Assembly: GCA_038318565.1 (NCBI GenBank)
Contig: JBBQCI010000009.1
Span: forward strand, 1 to 61,827
Reading direction: 5' to 3'
Origin: UBA11346 sp038318565
Lineage (GTDB): Bacteria; Planctomycetota; UBA11346
DNA: 61,827 nt
Below are positions 7,997 through 15,457 of the stretch, one piece after another; position 1 is the stretch's first letter; every line of letters begins with the position of its first letter. A program made the position numbers and the translations under genes. The notes beneath the pieces were generated by a model, which did not search any database, had not been told where the DNA came from, and worked only from the letters and a program-made list of their open reading frames with translations.

Positions 7997-8527
7997 ATGA
8001 TGCGACTGCGTCCTACGCGTGTTGCCAGTCTCGGACTGCTCGCCCTGATCATGGGCGCGTGCGCAGCGCGTGCGCCCGAGCCGCCGGCTGGACTGACCGT
8101 CGATTGGCCGCGCTATCTTGGCCGCTGGCACGAGCTGGCCCGCTTCGACCACACCTTCGAACGTGGACTGGTCGGTGTCACCGCCGACTACGCGACGCTG
8201 CCTGACAGTCGTATCGAGGTGCTCAACGCCGGTCGGCGCGAGACGCTGGATGGCAAGCTCAGCCAGGCCCGTGGCACCGCTCGCATCACCGGCCCAGCCA
8301 GTCTGTCGGTGACCTTCTTCTGGCCGTTCAGCGGGGCCTACCGGGTGCTCGCCCTGGGAGATGACTACCGCTGGGCAGTAGTCGGATCCTCGACTCGTAG
8401 CTATCTGTGGTTTCTCCATCGCGATCCCCAGGCCACGCCCACCGACTGGGCGGCGATGGAAGCGGTAGCGCGGGATGCCGGCTATGATCTGGCGGGGTTG
8501 ATTCGCGTACCACAGGCAGTTCGCTGA
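7997..8527 (+). CDS. Outer-membrane lipocalin lipoprotein (Blc-like)
   Basis: From ATG 7997 (a second ATG follows at 8000) the protein has 176 residues. It has a lipoprotein signal peptide ending in the lipobox-like MGAC, so the mature protein would be lipidated on Cys. The first lipocalin motif is clear: V-D-W-P-R-Y-L-G-R-W-H-E-L-A-R-F-D. This is followed by RGLVGVTADYATL, SLSVTFFWPFSGAYRVLALGDDYRWAVVGSSTRSYLWFLHRDP, which are Blc strands. Bacterial Blc binds lysophospholipids or fatty acids during envelope maintenance. Close spacing to lipA suggests a shared transcript. Confidence 0.85.
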   Translation: MMRLRPTRVASLGLLALIMGACAARAPEPPAGLTVDWPRYLGRWHELARFDHTFERGLVGVTADYATLPDSRIEVLNAGRRETLDGKLSQARGTARITGPASLSVTFFWPFSGAYRVLALGDDYRWAVVGSSTRSYLWFLHRDPQATPTDWAAMEAVARDAGYDLAGLIRVPQAVR

Positions 8528-8549
8528 CTTTCCAGGCGGCGCTGGCGAG

Positions 8550-9665
8550 TTGTCCGCGGGCCGCCAGAATCGCCCCGTGGCCCAAGCTTTCCGCTGTCCT
8601 GCCTGCCGACACAAGTTCGTCCCCGCGTCTACCCCGGCCGATGGGCGGATCCCTTGCCCGGCCTGTGGCCAGGTGCTGCGGGTGCCGATCCGCTCGCCCG
8701 TCCCGATGCAGCCAGACGAACGCATGCTCGGCAAGTACCGGGTCGGGCGAAAGCTCGGTGAAGGCGCGACGGCCAGTGTCTACGAGGCGGTCACCGTCGA
8801 CGGCGCCCACGTCGCGCTGAAGGTGCTCAACGAGGAATCGGCGCGGGACCAGGAGTTTCTCGCCCGCTTCAAGCGCGAGTCCGAACTCGCCCACAAGGTC
8901 AACCATCCGCATATCGTTGGGGTGCGCGGCTTCGGTTTCGATCAGGGCAAGTTCTTCCTCGCTATGGAACTGGTCGAAGGCCACAGCTTGGAAGAAGAGA
9001 TTGAGCGGCAGCGCAAAGTGCCGTGGCGTGATGCCGCCCGCTGGGTTCTGGAGATTGCCGATGCGCTGCAGGCGGTCGCTGCCCGTGGCATCATCCACCG
9101 CGATATCAAGCCGGCCAACATCCTGCTGGCTGGCGGCACGGTGGCCAAGCTCGCCGATCTCGGCTTCGGCAAGCAGATTGAAGGCAGCGGCGCCTGGGAG
9201 CAGCTCACCCTCAGCGGCGTCGCCATGGGGTCACCGGCCTACATGCCGCCGGAACAGGTCCTCGACGCTAAGATGGCCGACCATCGCAGCGACTGCTACA
9301 GCCTCGGTGCGACCTTCTATCACGCGGTCACCGGCCGCTTGCCATTCAACGGACGTAGCTCTTCCGAAGTGATGGAGCTGGTCCTGCGCAGCGAGGCGCC
9401 AGCCCCGAGCACCTTCGTCCCCGATCTCCCCAAAGGGGTCGATGCGTGCATCCGCTGGGCGATGCACAAGGACAAGCAACGCAGACCGCAGAGCGCAGCC
9501 GAGCTGAGCAGCGAGCTGAAGGCGATCCTCGAACGACCCGACGACTCCAACCGCTTCCGCAAGCGCCTGGCGATGCAGAAGCCGACGCCGGGCTGGCTTG
9601 TGCCGGTGGCCATCCTGTTGCTGCTTCTGGCTGTCGCAGGCGCAGCGGTGGCGCTGCTGCGCTGA
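8550..9665 (+). CDS. Zinc-ribbon Ser/Thr protein kinase with C-terminal membrane anchor
   Basis: The frame gives 371 residues if started at a TTG at 8550; a GTG nine codons later is equally possible, and the first ATG (8706) would remove the zinc ribbon. Residues 16-39 hold CPAC and CPAC pairs forming the ribbon. The kinase domain (about 60-325) has the glycine loop LGEGATASVYEAV, the ATP lysine in HVALKVLNE, catalytic HRDIKPANILL and a DLG in place of DFG, then SPAYMPPEQ and HRSDCYSLGATFYHAVTGRLPF. A single transmembrane helix (WLVPVAILLLLLAVAGAAVALL) ends the chain, so the kinase faces the cytoplasm with almost nothing outside. PVC-type kinase; targets unknown. Confidence 0.92.
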   Translation: MSAGRQNRPVAQAFRCPACRHKFVPASTPADGRIPCPACGQVLRVPIRSPVPMQPDERMLGKYRVGRKLGEGATASVYEAVTVDGAHVALKVLNEESARDQEFLARFKRESELAHKVNHPHIVGVRGFGFDQGKFFLAMELVEGHSLEEEIERQRKVPWRDAARWVLEIADALQAVAARGIIHRDIKPANILLAGGTVAKLADLGFGKQIEGSGAWEQLTLSGVAMGSPAYMPPEQVLDAKMADHRSDCYSLGATFYHAVTGRLPFNGRSSSEVMELVLRSEAPAPSTFVPDLPKGVDACIRWAMHKDKQRRPQSAAELSSELKAILERPDDSNRFRKRLAMQKPTPGWLVPVAILLLLLAVAGAAVALLR

Positions 9666-9781
9666 GTCTGGCTGACCAGAGTTCAGCGGGAACTTCCCGA
9701 TCGTTGGTAGGTCTGGCGGGGCGATAGGACTGGGTTGCCAGGCTGTCCCGACTGCTACATCCGTGCCTCACGGGAATACGC

Positions 9782-11272
9782 ATGACCACGCTCGCCTTCG
9801 CTCCGCGCTGGAACGCCCAGCCGACCGCCTTCCGCCACAGCTGGGAGGGTCTGGGCAACATCGACCAGTTCCGCTGGTTCCAGCGCGCCGATACGCTCGC
9901 CCAGTTGCGCCAGGCGCGCGACGAACTCGGTCTGAAGTATGTGCGCGCGGCGGCGATGTACGGCCCAGAGATGCGCACCTGGACCTATCGGCTGGCCGAC
10001 TGGCGCATGAAGCCCGACCAGAAGCAGAAGCAGGCCAACTGGCAGATCATCGACTTATGCCTCGACCATCTGGTCGAGCTCGGACTGAAGCCTATCTACA
10101 CCACCTGCTTTACTCCCGCCGAGTTCACCGACAGCACCAAGACCTGCTGGCCGGACCATAACCCGATCGGCATGCCGCGCGACCTGCACCAGTGGGCCGA
10201 CTTTGTCGCCAGCGGCGTGCGCCATCACATTGCGCGCTATGGCCTCGAGGAAGTGCGCAGCTGGTACTTCGAGTGCTGGAACGAGCCGAATCTCGGTGGT
10301 TTCTTTGATGGCACCCAGGAGCAGTTCTTTCAGCTGTGGTCGGCGACCTGGCGAGCCTTGAAGTCGGTGGACGCTGGGCTGCGCTTCGGTGGCCCGTCGA
10401 CCGCGCGCGCCGAGTGGATTCCTGAGTTCCTCGACTTCGCAGCCAAGGACGGCACTCCGCCCGATTACCTGATCGGCCACGTCTACAACAACGACAGCGA
10501 ATCGAATCCGCTATCGCCCTTTGACGGCCCAGCGGTCGACCGGGTCAAGGACAGCCCCAACTTCGCCAGCGGCGTGATCCGCGGCACCCGCAAGATGCTC
10601 GATGCGCGCGGTTGGACCGGCGAAGTCCACTGGAACGAATGGGGCCGTTCGTGGTTCCCGCACGACCTGCCGCGTGAAAGCGCGCGTGAGGCGGCCTTCG
10701 TCGCCAAGACCATGATCGAGGCCTCGCAAGACGGCGACCTGTTCGCCTACTGGTGCCTGAGCGACATTTACGATCAGATCGGTTATTCACACAGCGAGTT
10801 CGATGGCAACTACGGCATGCTGTCGCTGCACGGTCTGCGCAAGCCGGCCTATCAGGCCCACCGGCTCCTGGCCCGCCTCGGCACCAGCCGCGTGGCGGTC
10901 GAGGGTGGTGATGCGTTGCAGGGCGCGATCGCCACCGTCGACGGGCCCAAGCGCATCCTGGTCTACCGCTATCCCGCGACTCCGGACGCCGCGGTCACCA
11001 GCGAGCGCGTGTCGTTGCGCCTGCCCGGCAAGCCGGCGCTCGCTCCGCGACTGTGGCGCATCGATGCACGCGAGCACAACGTGCTCACGGCCTGGCGCGA
11101 TCTTGGCGCGCCCGAAAGTCCGACCCGCGTCCAGCTCGCCGATCTGCAGGCCGGCAACGGCCTGATCCCAGCAGCCCCGACGGCGCTAAGCCTGCGCCAA
11201 GACGGCGAGACCTGGTTTGTCGAGTTCGACCTCGAATGCCCCGGTGTCGCTCTAGTGGAGATCGCCGAATAA
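9782..11272 (+). CDS. Glycoside hydrolase family 39 (beta-xylosidase/iduronidase-like)
   Basis: This is a 496-residue TIM-barrel glycosidase without a signal peptide, so probably cytoplasmic. The acid/base Glu is E168 in CWNEPN and the likely nucleophile E286 in HWNEWG; the 118-residue spacing matches that of characterised GH39 beta-xylosidases as I recall it. YWCLSDIYDQIG and the GYSHSEFDGNYGMLSLHGLRKPAY region are typical of the end of the barrel. A C-terminal beta-sandwich follows (residues about 385-496). The enzyme would release a sugar, probably xylose or a uronic-acid-type unit, from an oligosaccharide. It lies beside an AraC regulator and a dioxygenase gene. The start is preceded by cacgggaatacgc, with no strong ribosome binding site. 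Confidence 0.88.
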   Translation: MTTLAFAPRWNAQPTAFRHSWEGLGNIDQFRWFQRADTLAQLRQARDELGLKYVRAAAMYGPEMRTWTYRLADWRMKPDQKQKQANWQIIDLCLDHLVELGLKPIYTTCFTPAEFTDSTKTCWPDHNPIGMPRDLHQWADFVASGVRHHIARYGLEEVRSWYFECWNEPNLGGFFDGTQEQFFQLWSATWRALKSVDAGLRFGGPSTARAEWIPEFLDFAAKDGTPPDYLIGHVYNNDSESNPLSPFDGPAVDRVKDSPNFASGVIRGTRKMLDARGWTGEVHWNEWGRSWFPHDLPRESAREAAFVAKTMIEASQDGDLFAYWCLSDIYDQIGYSHSEFDGNYGMLSLHGLRKPAYQAHRLLARLGTSRVAVEGGDALQGAIATVDGPKRILVYRYPATPDAAVTSERVSLRLPGKPALAPRLWRIDAREHNVLTAWRDLGAPESPTRVQLADLQAGNGLIPAAPTALSLRQDGETWFVEFDLECPGVALVEIAE

Positions 11273-11274
11273 GT

Positions 11275-12144
11275 TCAGCGGGCGACGGCAGCTGTCATAG
11301 GCGGCGCCACGATATCACGCACTGGTTGGACAATGCCGCGGGCGCGATCGCTGAGGCGGGCCAACAGGGCCTGACTCGGGCGGTAGGGGTGCCGCCAGCT
11401 GGCCCAGCTGGGGCCGTAACGGTAGACCGAGATACGGCGCTGGCCTGGGTTCCGCCGCGCCGCCGAGCCGTGCATGATCGCATCAACAAAGAGCAGTGCG
11501 TCCCCGGCCTTCAGGTGCACCTCGATGGCGCCGGTCACGCCGTCGACTGACGACATCTCGCCCGCGCCCTTCATGCACGCCTTGGCGAATTCCGGGTGTT
11601 CGAAGTTCGACTTGTGGCTGGCGGGCACAACCATGGTCGCACCGTCGCCAGGTCCGATGTCCTGATGCGCGATCAGCACATTGACTTGGCCGTTATGGAA
11701 GCGCTGGTTGTGCACCCGGTACTGGCAGCGCACGACGTGGCGGTTGCCGCCCGAATGCAGGCCGATCGCCTCGCCTTCAGCACGGATGTTGGCGAAGCAC
11801 TCGTCGATGAAGAGGGGGCCGTGATGGTAGTCGAAGTCGTTCTCGCCACCGACGAAGTGGCGGACTTTCTCGATGTAGGCCGGATGGTCGACCAGGCGCT
11901 CCCACACCGGCCCACCCTCGTAGATCTGCTGCAGGTTCAAACCTTCGCGGCCGCCGAAGTCATGACCTATGACATGGCCAGCCCATTCGCCTTTGCGCAG
12001 GGACTGCAGCCGGTTCATCGACGCGTTAGTCTCGGCCAGCTCGGCGGCGGACAAGGCGCCGCGGATGATGACGAAGCCGTTGAGGTCGAAGAGAAACGTC
12101 TCCAACTCGCTGGTCGGGACGGCGTCGGGGAACCACTGGCTCAT
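11275..12144 (-). CDS. Phytanoyl-CoA dioxygenase family protein
   Basis: The ATG at 12144 gives 289 residues and is preceded by a good AAAGGAG ribosome binding site. The open frame continues upstream to 12246 but only through a tandem repeat, so I reject the longer start. The Fe(II)/2-oxoglutarate ligands fit H160-x-D162 (AHQDIGPGDGATMVVPASH) and H225 (DAIMHGSAARR), with R237 (QRRISVYRY) for the oxoglutarate. Family members hydroxylate small lipids, alkaloids or sugars; many PVC genomes carry them in sugar-use loci. It is divergent from the AraC gene and convergent with GH39, its stop being three bases from the GH39 stop. Substrate unknown. Confidence 0.85.
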   Translation of the reverse strand: MSQWFPDAVPTSELETFLFDLNGFVIIRGALSAAELAETNASMNRLQSLRKGEWAGHVIGHDFGGREGLNLQQIYEGGPVWERLVDHPAYIEKVRHFVGGENDFDYHHGPLFIDECFANIRAEGEAIGLHSGGNRHVVRCQYRVHNQRFHNGQVNVLIAHQDIGPGDGATMVVPASHKSNFEHPEFAKACMKGAGEMSSVDGVTGAIEVHLKAGDALLFVDAIMHGSAARRNPGQRRISVYRYGPSWASWRHPYRPSQALLARLSDRARGIVQPVRDIVAPPMTAAVAR

Positions 12145-12170
12145 GACCTGCTCCTTTGGGTTGCTGGACT

Positions 12171-12213
12171 GCTGGGCCGCTGGGCCGCTGGGCCGCTGGG
12201 CCGCTGGGCCGCT
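12171..12213 (+). repeat. 8-bp tandem repeat, five copies of GCTGGGCC plus a partial copy
   Basis: Five perfect units occupy 12171-12210, followed by GCT. The array sits 27-69 bp upstream of the phytanoyl-CoA-dioxygenase-like ATG on its promoter side and before the divergent AraC gene. Confidence 0.92.
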
Positions 12214-12263
12214 GTGCTGATTGGTGCAGCCTATCAAACAAAACACGTGGAATCTACACCACC

Positions 12264-12294
12264 ATGATGCACGTTGAGGCTGAATGATGCACGT
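12264..12294. promoter_or_regulatory. Direct repeat ATGATGCACGT x2, candidate AraC operator
   Basis: Two identical 11-bp direct repeats start at 12264 and 12284, exactly 20 bp apart (about two helical turns). The second copy includes the start codon of the AraC-family gene. AraC proteins bind direct half-sites spaced about 21 bp, so autoregulation is plausible. Only one repeat pair is seen, and part of the match is start-codon context. Confidence 0.4.
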
Positions 12295-13114
12295 CCAGCA
12301 CCACGCCCAGTACGAACAGCGAGTCTACGCCCCTTCCACGGCGCCATGCGCCGGGGCGGGATCCTGGCTGATGTGCCTGGGCCGCCTGCGTGGCACCGGC
12401 AGCTTCGATCTTGAGCAGGTCCCGCGCACGCCCTCGTTGCATGTCGTCCAGGCTGGAGCCGGCTGGCTGACCGTCGACGGCGGCCGCGCCGAGCCGCTGT
12501 CGCCTGGCGATGTCTTCGCGATTCTGCCCGGCGATCGTTCGCGCTATCGCGAGGATCCCCAGCGGCCGTGGCGCTACACCTGGCTGGGCTTCGATGGCGA
12601 GCAGGCGGTGACCCTGCTGCGTCAGACCGGACTGACTAGCGGGGTACGGGTATTGCGAAGTGTGGCCACGCCCCAGCTATGGCGGGTATGCGACGAGGCC
12701 GAGGCGGCCTACACAGCGCCATCCTGCTCGCCGTTCGCACCTGCCGCTTTCGGCCTGCGCATGTGCGAGTCGCTGGTCCCGTCTGGCGCCACCTCTCCGC
12801 CCGCCGATCCGGCCGTCAGTCTGCGCGCGATCATCGATGCCGGCTATGATGGTGACCTGACCGTCGCTGGCGCCGCAGGCCGTCTCGGGGTCGACCGCAG
12901 TACGCTGTTTCGTCGCTTTCGTGCCAGTTATGGCTGTGGCCCACGCGCCTATCTGCAGCGCGTGCGGCTGGAGCGTGCCCGCGAGCTGCTGCGTCGCGGC
13001 GAGGGGACGGTCACCGCGATCGCCGCGACCTGCGGCTACGATGACCACCGGGCCTTCGCGCGTGCCTACAAGGCGAAGTTCGGGCTTAATCCGTCTGCTG
13101 AACTGCGGCGTTGA
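12284..13114 (+). CDS. AraC family transcriptional regulator
   Basis: This is a 276-residue regulator. The N-terminal part has a cupin-like sugar-sensing domain: LHVVQAGAGWLTVDGG, then LSPGDVFAILPGDRSRYREDP and WRYTWLGFDG. The C-terminal 100 residues carry the two helix-turn-helix motifs: LTVAGAAGRLGVDRSTLFRRFRASYG, then a linking helix (PRAYLQRVRLERARELLRRG) and TVTAIAATCGYDDHRAFARAYKAKFGLNPS, the canonical AraC end. It probably controls the divergent dioxygenase gene and perhaps the neighbouring GH39. Its last 29 bp overlap tail to tail with rsuA on the other strand. Confidence 0.93.
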   Translation: MMHVQHHAQYEQRVYAPSTAPCAGAGSWLMCLGRLRGTGSFDLEQVPRTPSLHVVQAGAGWLTVDGGRAEPLSPGDVFAILPGDRSRYREDPQRPWRYTWLGFDGEQAVTLLRQTGLTSGVRVLRSVATPQLWRVCDEAEAAYTAPSCSPFAPAAFGLRMCESLVPSGATSPPADPAVSLRAIIDAGYDGDLTVAGAAGRLGVDRSTLFRRFRASYGCGPRAYLQRVRLERARELLRRGEGTVTAIAATCGYDDHRAFARAYKAKFGLNPSAELRR

Positions 13115-13811
13115 ACAGGGCGGACAGCTCGTCGGCCGAGGCCGACCGGCATCCGCCAGCAGCCAGATCGACGGGCAGGTCAAGGGCCCCGATGCGGTCA
13201 CGGTGCAGCGCGGCGACCTCACCGCCAAGATTGCCGAACATCCGCCGTACCTGGTGGTAGCGGCCTTCGCACAGCTCGATGGTGGCGCTGCCCTCGCCAT
13301 GCAGCTCCAGGCGCGCGGGCAGGGTGGGACGGTCGTCATCGGGCAACGACAGCCCGATGGCACAGCGCTCGGCGGCATGCGCCGACAGCTTGCCGGTGTA
13401 GCCGACCCGATAGCGCTTCCAGATGCGCTGCTTGGGATTGGTCAGGCGATGGATCAGTTGGCCGTCGGTGGTGCACAGCAGCAGGCCGCTGGTGTCGCGA
13501 TCAAGGCGGCCGGCCGGTTCAATCGGCAGCAGGACGAGTTCGGCCGGATAGAGCGATTCCAGCAATGGGGCTTCGCGTGGGTCGTGGCTGCAGGCTAGCC
13601 CGAGTGGTTTGTACACCAGCAGGGTGGCTTCGCTGAGGCCTTCCTCGACCAGCTTGCCGCGCACCGTCACCGGTCGCCCACGCAGCTGCACGGCCTGGTC
13701 GCGACAGACCGCCCCATCGACGGTGACCAGTCCAGCGCGGATCAGATCGCGGACCTCGCTGCGGGTGCCGAGTCCCTGGTGGGACAAGAAGGCGTCGAGG
13801 CGTGAACCCAC
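13086..13811 (-). CDS. rsuA: 16S rRNA pseudouridine synthase (RsuA family)
   Basis: The 241-residue enzyme converts a uridine of 16S rRNA (U516 in E. coli) to pseudouridine. The N-terminal 50 residues are an S4 RNA-binding domain (MGSRLDAFLSHQGLGTRSEV, then IRAGLVTVDGAVCRD). The catalytic motif GRLDRDTSGLLL contains the essential Asp. Further signatures are LTNPKQRIWKRYRV and CEGRYHQVRRMFGNLGG, where EGRYHQVRRM is RsuA-specific rather than RluB-like. It is convergent and overlapping by 29 bp with the AraC gene and lies 2 bp downstream of xseB, so rsuA and xseB form a transcription unit. Confidence 0.93.
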   Translation of the reverse strand: MGSRLDAFLSHQGLGTRSEVRDLIRAGLVTVDGAVCRDQAVQLRGRPVTVRGKLVEEGLSEATLLVYKPLGLACSHDPREAPLLESLYPAELVLLPIEPAGRLDRDTSGLLLCTTDGQLIHRLTNPKQRIWKRYRVGYTGKLSAHAAERCAIGLSLPDDDRPTLPARLELHGEGSATIELCEGRYHQVRRMFGNLGGEVAALHRDRIGALDLPVDLAAGGCRSASADELSALFNAAVQQTD

Positions 13812-13813
13812 GA

Positions 13814-14014
13814 TCAGCCAGGGGCGTCAGTGCCCTTCAGCTCGTCCAGGCGGGCCTGGTAGCTGTCGAGCTGGGTCTTGGCCGTGCGCACTGCCTTCAG
13901 GCCGGTCTCATAGCGCTTGAGCGCCTCTTCAAGGGGCAGCTCCCCGCCTTCCAGGGCGGATACCGCCTCCTCGATCAGTCTGAATTGGTCCTCGATGGTT
14001 GCCTGTTTGGCCAT
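13814..14014 (-). CDS. xseB: Exodeoxyribonuclease VII small subunit
   Basis: The 66-residue protein matches XseB throughout: ATIEDQFRLIEEAVSALEGG, then LPLEEALKRYETGLKAVR, then a coiled-coil helix LDSYQARLDELKG. XseB is a helical hairpin that binds the large subunit XseA and completes the exonuclease VII complex, which degrades single-stranded DNA in both directions. xseA is not in this window. It precedes rsuA by 2 bp and diverges from the STAS gene. Confidence 0.93.
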   Translation of the reverse strand: MAKQATIEDQFRLIEEAVSALEGGELPLEEALKRYETGLKAVRTAKTQLDSYQARLDELKGTDAPG

Positions 14015-14060
14015 GACCGGACTGTAGGTGCCAGACCCCGCCCGTCCAACGTCCTGGGGC

Positions 14061-14089
14061 TTGCCCCTGCCCGCCGCGTTGCATATCCT
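14061..14089 (+). promoter_or_regulatory. Candidate sigma-70 type promoter for the STAS gene
   Basis: TTGCCC (14061-14066), a 17-bp spacer and TATCCT (14084-14089) lie in the divergent xseB-STAS spacer. The predicted transcript would start about 20 bp before the ATG at 14116. Confidence 0.4.
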
Positions 14090-14115
14090 GGTGCTTCGGA
14101 AACCACGGACACGCG

Positions 14116-14466
14116 ATGAAGCAGGGTCTCAAGATCACGGAAACCGCCACTGGTGCGGTGCAGGTGCTCCACCTCCAGGGCTACCTGGATGGCCACACCT
14201 TCGTCGAACTCGAACGCAAGGTCGACAGCCTGCTCAAGGCCGGCAAGACCCGCTTGGTCATTGAGCTGTCCGCCTTGTCCTACATCGCCAGCGCCGGCGT
14301 CGGCGTGTTCATCAACAGCCAGCACCAGGCCAAGTCCAAGGGCGGCACCGTCCAGCTAGTCAACCCGTCAGCCTCCGTGCGCGAGATCTTCTCGATCCTC
14401 GGCCTGGGCTCGATTTTCACTATCCACGACACCGTGGATCAGGGCGTCAAAGCCGCCGCGGTCTGA
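14116..14466 (+). CDS. STAS domain protein (anti-sigma factor antagonist)
   Basis: The 116-residue protein is one STAS domain. It shows VLHLQGYLDGHTFVELERK, the strand-helix KTRLVIELSALSYIASAGV, and then the helix GVFINSQHQAKSKGG followed by VQLVNPSASVREIFSILGL. The S-x-x-Y-I-A-S-A-G-V loop contains the serine normally phosphorylated in SpoIIAA/RsbV-type antagonists, so regulation by a partner-switch kinase is expected. The partner anti-sigma kinase is not in the window. A 72-residue gene starts 2 bp after its stop. Confidence 0.9.
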   Translation: MKQGLKITETATGAVQVLHLQGYLDGHTFVELERKVDSLLKAGKTRLVIELSALSYIASAGVGVFINSQHQAKSKGGTVQLVNPSASVREIFSILGLGSIFTIHDTVDQGVKAAAV

Positions 14467-14467
14467 G

Positions 14468-14686
14468 ATGCGCTGGGGCAAGGACGTCGAGCGACTCGCC
14501 CGCGCCTTCGTCAGGCAGAAGCTCGACCTCGACTATATCCGTCATTATCTCATGGAGCAATTCCAGCTCGACTATAAGGCGGTCGACGAATTGCTTGAGA
14601 AACTGGGTGCGGTGAAACCGCCGAAACCTGGTGAGCGGCCCAAACCCGACGACAAAGATAAGGTCAAGCGCCAAGGGTTTTTTTAG
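14468..14686 (+). CDS. Small helical protein with basic tail, unknown
   Basis: The product has 72 residues and starts 2 bp after the STAS gene. The first 50 residues form amphipathic helices (VERLARAFVRQKLDLDYIRH, then DYKAVDELLEKLGA). The tail KPPKPGERPKPDDKDKVKRQ is Pro/Lys-rich and could bind nucleic acid or a partner. I do not recognise a family. Its TAG stop (14684-14686) is the first three bases of a dispersed repeat, and the codons just before are a run of T. The two-gene unit suggests a role with the STAS protein. Confidence 0.6.
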   Translation: MRWGKDVERLARAFVRQKLDLDYIRHYLMEQFQLDYKAVDELLEKLGAVKPPKPGERPKPDDKDKVKRQGFF

Positions 14687-14770
14687 CTCGTGGGGCTCTG
14701 CCCCACGCCCCCGCCGCGGGGCTGCCGCCCTCGGATCTCCCTGCCGGGCGCGCCTCGCTGACGGACGGCT
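14684..14770 (+). repeat. Dispersed intergenic repeat, copy A (short form)
   Basis: It begins TAGCTCG directly at the stop codon of the upstream gene. A GTGGGG/CCCCAC hairpin follows, and then a block GGGGCTGCCGCCCTCGGATC shared with copies B and C. The similarity fades after about 85 bp, near CTCGCTGACGGACGG. The hairpin could end transcription of the STAS unit. Confidence 0.75.
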
Positions 14771-14809
14771 CGGGCTTCCGCGTTCTGGCTTCCGCCTAGT
14801 CTGCCGACC

Positions 14810-15457
14810 ATGCCGCAGGTCCTGCCTAGTATCCTCTCCGCTGATTTTGCACGCTTGGCCGACGAACTGGCGCGCTGCGCCGCCGCCGGGGCCCGTGCCG
14901 TGCACATCGATGTGATGGATGCGCACTTCGTCCCCAACCTCACGCTTGGTCCGCCGATCATCGCCAGCCTGCGCAAGGCGACCGCACTGCAGCTCGACGT
15001 GCATCTGATGATGAGCGACCCGATGCGCTATGCGGCTGATTTCCGCAAGGCTGGTTCCGACCTCATCACCATTCACGTCGAAGCGGTTGGTCAGCGGCGC
15101 ATGCCGGCGGCGATCGACGGGCTGCGCGCCCTTGGCTGCCAGGTCGGGCTCGCCTTCAATCCGGACACCGATCCGCGCCTGTGGTTCCCGTGGTTCGATC
15201 GTGTCGATCTGGTCATGTTCATGACCGTCTATCCGGGATTCGGCGGCCAGGCCTTCATCCCCGAGGTGCGCGACTTCGTCCGTGCCACCCGGGCGCGGTT
15301 CCCACGCCTGCCGATCCAGGTCGATGGCGGGATCAATCGCGAGACCATCCCGACCATCGTCGCCGACGGGGCCGATCGCCTGGTCTGCGGCAACGCGTTC
15401 TTCCATGATTCCGACCCGGCGGAATTTCTACGCTGGGCCGAGCAGGTGGGCGCATGA
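14810..15457 (+). CDS. rpe: Ribulose-phosphate 3-epimerase
   Basis: The 215-residue TIM-barrel enzyme interconverts ribulose 5-phosphate and xylulose 5-phosphate in the pentose phosphate pathway. Signatures are LPSILSADFARLADEL, then VHIDVMDAHFVPNLTLGPP with the catalytic Asp and metal ligands, LDVHLMMSDP, the loop MTVYPGFGGQAFIPE and the phosphate-binding VDGGINRETI. A final segment ADRLVCGNAFF completes the barrel. Length is normal. The stop overlaps the next start as ATGA (15454-15457), so rpe leads a seven-gene overlapped run. Confidence 0.96.
   Translation: MPQVLPSILSADFARLADELARCAAAGARAVHIDVMDAHFVPNLTLGPPIIASLRKATALQLDVHLMMSDPMRYAADFRKAGSDLITIHVEAVGQRRMPAAIDGLRALGCQVGLAFNPDTDPRLWFPWFDRVDLVMFMTVYPGFGGQAFIPEVRDFVRATRARFPRLPIQVDGGINRETIPTIVADGADRLVCGNAFFHDSDPAEFLRWAEQVGA

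Noticed and set aside
12145..12246. A lipoprotein-like N-terminal extension of the dioxygenase (MFCLIGC…)
   Set aside because: It is encoded by the 8-bp tandem repeat and its flanks. A good AAAGGAG ribosome binding site directly precedes ATG 12144, and family proteins are cytoplasmic.
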